NCBI GenBank assembly: GCA_022791685.1 | Contig: JAAVZO010000031.1 | Location: forward strand, 1-51,260 | Direction of reading: 5' to 3' | Origin: Clostridiales bacterium | GTDB taxonomy: Bacteria; Bacillota; Clostridia; Oscillospirales; CAG-272 | Length of the DNA: 51,260 nucleotides | Shown: in pieces, positions 49,864 through 51,260 of the stretch | Layout: every line of letters begins with the position of its first letter | Numbering within the stretch: position 1 is the first letter of the stretch | Made by a program: the position numbers and the translations under genes | Notes under the pieces: generated by a model | The model's database searches: none | The model's input: the letters and a program-made list of their open reading frames with translations, nothing else | What the model was told of the DNA's origin: nothing

Positions 49864-50553
49864 TTATTTAACAGAGTTCGCAATCTCCATCAATTCTTTT
49901 TCAGAAATTATCATAGAGTCCGTGGAAATGATGTAATTATACTCGCCATCACACCATACAAGGGTAATAATATTATCTGTATAAAACAAATTGCCTGAAT
50001 GCTTTCCAACTTGAATATCTTTTATATCAATATTTTTGTTATCAACTAACATATCTGATTCATCTATGATGAGTTGATTATATGTCAAAATCCTTTCACC
50101 ATCCATTATATATCGTAAAGCATACATATAGTTATTATCAGCCATAACCTCTTTATTCCATTTTTCTGGAACAGAGATAGGTTCTCTTTTGATTTCGATT
50201 ATCTCAGGAGCAGAATCTACAACATTAGATATGGCAATATGATCTTCGTACCATTTCATAAGTGTTTCCCATATTTTTTCTCGTACGGCTTCAACACTTA
50301 ATATCATAGCAAGGGATATTGTACATACAATTAGAAAAACGGCAACTACACGCTTTCCAATAATATATAGTTTACCAAATTCTTTTTTCTGTTGCTCATT
50401 ACGAATCATTTTCATAACTTTATGATTCAGAGATTTTGGAACTTCTATATTAGTGTCATCTATAGCTAACCACTCGTTTTCGTTTTGTTTGACTAAAGAT
50501 TTTGATGCCATCATCATCATAGCATCCAATTTATCATTTTTCATTCCAATCAT
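49864..50553 (-). CDS. Anti-sigma factor-like membrane protein (DUF4367 type)
   Basis: A 229-residue protein: N-terminal cytoplasmic segment of about 80 residues, one transmembrane helix (VVAVFLIVCTISLAMILSV, about residues 69-87), and an extracytoplasmic domain ending NYIISTDSMIISEKELMEIA, which resembles DUF4367. That is the layout of anti-sigma factors paired with ECF sigma genes. I choose ATG 50553 because GGGGG lies nine bases upstream; the ATG at 50562 abuts that site. The gene overlaps the sigma gene by 20 bp, so the two are coupled. Confidence 0.8.
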   Translation of the reverse strand: MIGMKNDKLDAMMMMASKSLVKQNENEWLAIDDTNIEVPKSLNHKVMKMIRNEQQKKEFGKLYIIGKRVVAVFLIVCTISLAMILSVEAVREKIWETLMKWYEDHIAISNVVDSAPEIIEIKREPISVPEKWNKEVMADNNYMYALRYIMDGERILTYNQLIIDESDMLVDNKNIDIKDIQVGKHSGNLFYTDNIITLVWCDGEYNYIISTDSMIISEKELMEIANSVK

Positions 50554-51136
50554 TGAAATCATCCCCCAACATTTCTTTGATCTTTGCTCTTGCCTTGAAC
50601 AGTCGAGCTTTTACAGCACTTTCAGTTATTCCAAGAAAATTTGCAGCCTCATAACATGAAAACCCTTCAGCATATACCAAGTTCACTGTATCCTTCATAT
50701 GTGTTGGTAATTGCATGATAGCTTCTTTTACGATTCGATAATCTTCTTTTGTAAATACAGTGTCTTCCAAATCAAAAGATACATCCTCTACTTCTATGAA
50801 ATTTTCATCATCATTATCCTCACTGGTATGATAAAATTTATTTTCATGTGTTAGTATTTCTTTATTTTGATTATATACATCTTTTGACGCATTTTTTACA
50901 ATTGTTTTTAAACATATCAATATTTTGTTTCTTATTTCATCAGTGTTTTCACCTTGAAATTTGTCGATATGCTTTATAATTTTATACATTGCATTTGATA
51001 CTGCTTTCTCTGCTTCATTCTGATTATGAAGTATATTCAAAGCATATGCATACATTTTACTGGCATTTTCCGTATATAGCTTTTCCACAAAATCTTGATC
51101 GTCATCATTCAAAGCTGCTAATACGATACTAAACAA
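50534..51136 (-). CDS. ECF-type RNA polymerase sigma factor
   Basis: A 200-residue sigma-70 family factor. Region 2 is about residues 18-65 (LYTENASKMYAYALNILH), region 4 is about 135-190 (LPTHMKDTVNLVYAEGFSCY with AANFLGITESAVKARLFKAR). The start is TTG 51136 with AGGTGG seven bases upstream; the next in-frame ATG would remove part of region 2. It has a sigma-A promoter. Together with the anti-sigma protein it is a signal-transduction pair, and its targets are probably the secreted proteins encoded next to it. Confidence 0.88.
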   Translation of the reverse strand: MFSIVLAALNDDDQDFVEKLYTENASKMYAYALNILHNQNEAEKAVSNAMYKIIKHIDKFQGENTDEIRNKILICLKTIVKNASKDVYNQNKEILTHENKFYHTSEDNDDENFIEVEDVSFDLEDTVFTKEDYRIVKEAIMQLPTHMKDTVNLVYAEGFSCYEAANFLGITESAVKARLFKARAKIKEMLGDDFNDWNEK

Positions 51137-51172
51137 GATAACACCACCTATAAAATCATAAAGTATTAAATC

Positions 51173-51201
51173 ATTATATCATACTTAGCATTTACAGTCA
51201 A
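51173..51201 (-). promoter_or_regulatory. Promoter of the ECF sigma/anti-sigma operon
   Basis: On the minus strand TTGACT (51201-51196), 17-bp spacer, TATAAT (51178-51173). Confidence 0.82.
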
Positions 51202-51260
51202 TAGGTATATTATATAATAGTCTACTTTTTTATAAAATATTTACGGTTATAATTGCAAAA

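Larger units (their letters stand above)
39470..51260. mobile_element. Integrated element (serine-recombinase type), left end; right end outside the window
   Basis: The left boundary is the break in the solute-binding protein gene. Just inside are three tandem large serine recombinases, all leftward, as in elements with triple serine integrases (e.g. the Tn1806 family described in streptococci). Then come DUF6870-like, MazF-like and sigma-like genes common on Firmicute integrative elements, and cargo with AT-rich composition unlike the chromosome on the left. No relaxase, coupling protein or type IV secretion gene is in view, so whether it is an ICE, an IME or a genomic island cannot be decided from this part. 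Confidence 0.75.

Overview
The window looks like a chromosome segment of an anaerobic, fermentative Firmicute, most likely an Oscillospiraceae/Ruminococcaceae-type gut Clostridium. The evidence is two [FeFe]-hydrogenase-like proteins with maturases, a glycyl radical enzyme with its activase, GH78 rhamnosidase-like enzymes, near-consensus sigma-A promoters (many TTGACA-17-TATAAT) and strong GGAGG ribosome binding sites. The resident chromosome runs from 1 to about 39470. From there to the right edge lies an AT-richer integrated element that is not complete in the window.

Layout. 1-4100: end of an AI-2E-type permease, then a leftward ytr-like operon (GntR repressor, ABC ATPase, two permeases) whose -10 box is covered by a palindromic operator. 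4140-8080: GH78-like protein, LysR regulator, APH-like phosphotransferase. 8145-12989: hydrogenase cluster (two small thioredoxin-like ferredoxins, a PAS-bearing sensory-type [FeFe] hydrogenase, a SpoIIE-type PP2C phosphatase, a second, group-B-like [FeFe] hydrogenase). 13117-15234: a second GH78 enzyme. 15306-18050: tldD/pmbA protease pair. 18523-21481: hydF, hydG and a TM1266-type regulator, led by a 190-nt structured leader that resembles a riboswitch of no class I recognise. 21726-25409: membrane proteins, an AlkD-type glycosylase, an MBL hydrolase and yfcE. 25605-27185: a fusion of an Xre helix-turn-helix to an ADP-ribosylglycohydrolase. 27234-33831: a self-contained glycyl radical enzyme locus (solute-binding lipoprotein, enzyme, EamA transporter leftward; AraC regulator and activase rightward). 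33873-38533: an unknown membrane-anchored protein, tRNA-Arg and tRNA-His, an esterase lipoprotein, a MATE exporter, a DtxR/MntR-like regulator and a small Cys protein.

38672-51260: a solute-binding protein gene is cut at its conserved TLDK segment by the element. The element starts with three tandem large serine recombinases, then DUF6870-like and MazF-like genes, a 500-bp palindrome-rich region, a sigma-like protein, and cargo: a lipoprotein, a secreted M23 peptidase with PPC and ricin-like domains, a small secreted protein, and an anti-sigma/ECF sigma pair. No conjugation genes are visible here.

How it fits together. The hydrogenase structural genes and the maturation genes are about 5.5 kb apart on opposite strands and presumably form one H2 module, in which the sensory hydrogenase and phosphatase could report on H2 or redox state. 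The strongest candidates for something undescribed are the leader RNA on the maturation operon, the glycyl radical enzyme locus with its orphan binding protein and exporter, and the Xre-ARH fusion.
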